Assembly: GCA_007132635.1 (NCBI GenBank)
Contig: SLOG01000310.1
Span: 1-6,078 of the forward strand
From: Limnochordia bacterium
GTDB taxonomy: Bacteria > Bacillota > Limnochordia > Darwinibacteriales > SLO01
Direction of reading: 5' to 3'
Length of the DNA stretch: 6,078 bases
A model generated the notes under the pieces. That model had not been told where the DNA came from. It made no database searches and worked only from the letters and a program-made list of their open reading frames with translations. Below, piece after piece: positions 5,828 through 6,078 of this stretch (position 1 is the first letter of the stretch; each line of letters starts with the position of its first letter). A program made the position numbers and the translations under genes.

Positions 5828-6078
5828 TCAAATAGGCAGAACACATCGAGGCCGGAAATCCCCGGGTGATAAGCCTCCCGGCAGGTTTTCGGCCTTCACT
5901 TCGCGAGTCTCTCCGGGCAGTAGATCAAAAAACGCATCAGACCAGCGTATATCATCGCCCAACGGGAAGTGGACAGCGTGGGCGAAGGAGTCCGTTGTCA
6001 CCTGCACCACTGCCCGACCATTTTCTATTTGAACGCCGCTCACAGAGAGTTCGGGAGAGGGCATCGTTAGTTCCCGGA
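5828..6078 (-). CDS. C-terminal fragment of a probable GH2 beta-mannosidase
   Basis: Only the 3' end of this gene is inside the window; the frame stays open to the right edge, so the true start lies beyond 6078. The 82 or so visible residues form a beta-rich stretch: VQVTTDSFAHAVHF, then WSDAFFDLLPGETREV. This strongly resembles the last immunoglobulin-like domain of glycoside hydrolase family 2 beta-mannosidases, where SDNYFDLLPGE is the usual form. Such enzymes remove mannose from the ends of beta-mannosides or N-glycan core fragments. No catalytic residue is in view, so identity rests on the terminal domain alone. The ATG at 6064-6062 is an internal methionine, not the start. The gene converges on the hydrolase gene with a 33-base gap. 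Confidence 0.68.
   Translation of the reverse strand, partial: RELTMPSPELSVSGVQIENGRAVVQVTTDSFAHAVHFPLGDDIRWSDAFFDLLPGETREVKAENLPGGLSPGDFRPRCVLPI

Noticed and set aside
5792..5839. Palindrome TAGCGCTA and a CTGC/GCAG stem between the hydrolase and mannosidase genes as a bidirectional terminator
   Set aside because: Stems are only about 4 bp and no T-run follows on either strand.
6062..6064. ATG at 6064-6062 as the start of the right-edge minus-strand gene
   Set aside because: The frame remains open beyond it to the window edge, and the fragment matches a C-terminal domain of a much larger enzyme.

Overview
The window most likely comes from a Firmicutes (Bacillota) chromosome of moderate GC content. 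The main clue is a SAM-I (S-box) riboswitch with an intrinsic terminator controlling methionine genes. Strong AGGAGG-type ribosome binding sites and sigma-A-like promoters agree with this. I cannot name the genus. No mobile element, CRISPR array, tRNA or rRNA is visible.

Layout. Positions 1-250 hold a sigma-A-like promoter, a complete S-box aptamer and its terminator/antiterminator platform. These lead into a two-gene plus-strand operon: metY (O-acetylhomoserine sulfhydrylase, 251-1534) and metA (homoserine O-acetyltransferase, 1644-2561). MetA makes O-acetylhomoserine and MetY converts it with sulfide to homocysteine, so the pair is a direct-sulfhydrylation route to methionine that SAM would switch off. 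MetA carries Glu at position 111, the residue linked to acetyl-CoA rather than succinyl-CoA use, which matches its partner enzyme. The 109-base spacer between the genes can fold into competing stem-loops.

Two minus-strand genes follow, probably one operon transcribed leftwards: a TauE/SafE (TSUP) permease (4404-3520), then a cation diffusion facilitator metal exporter (3477-2509). The 3' end of the exporter gene runs 53 bases into the antisense strand of metA. A divergent plus-strand gene (4481-5794) encodes a secreted alpha/beta hydrolase of the PhoPQ-activated pathogenicity-related (PqaA) family, with its own plausible promoter. The right edge holds the 3' end of a minus-strand gene resembling the C-terminus of a GH2 beta-mannosidase; it is cut by the window.

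The gene content is mostly familiar. I do not see a clear undescribed system. The points most worth a second look are the metY-metA spacer structures, the terminator-like hairpin inside metA, the metA/exporter overlap, and the PqaA-like enzyme of unknown function.
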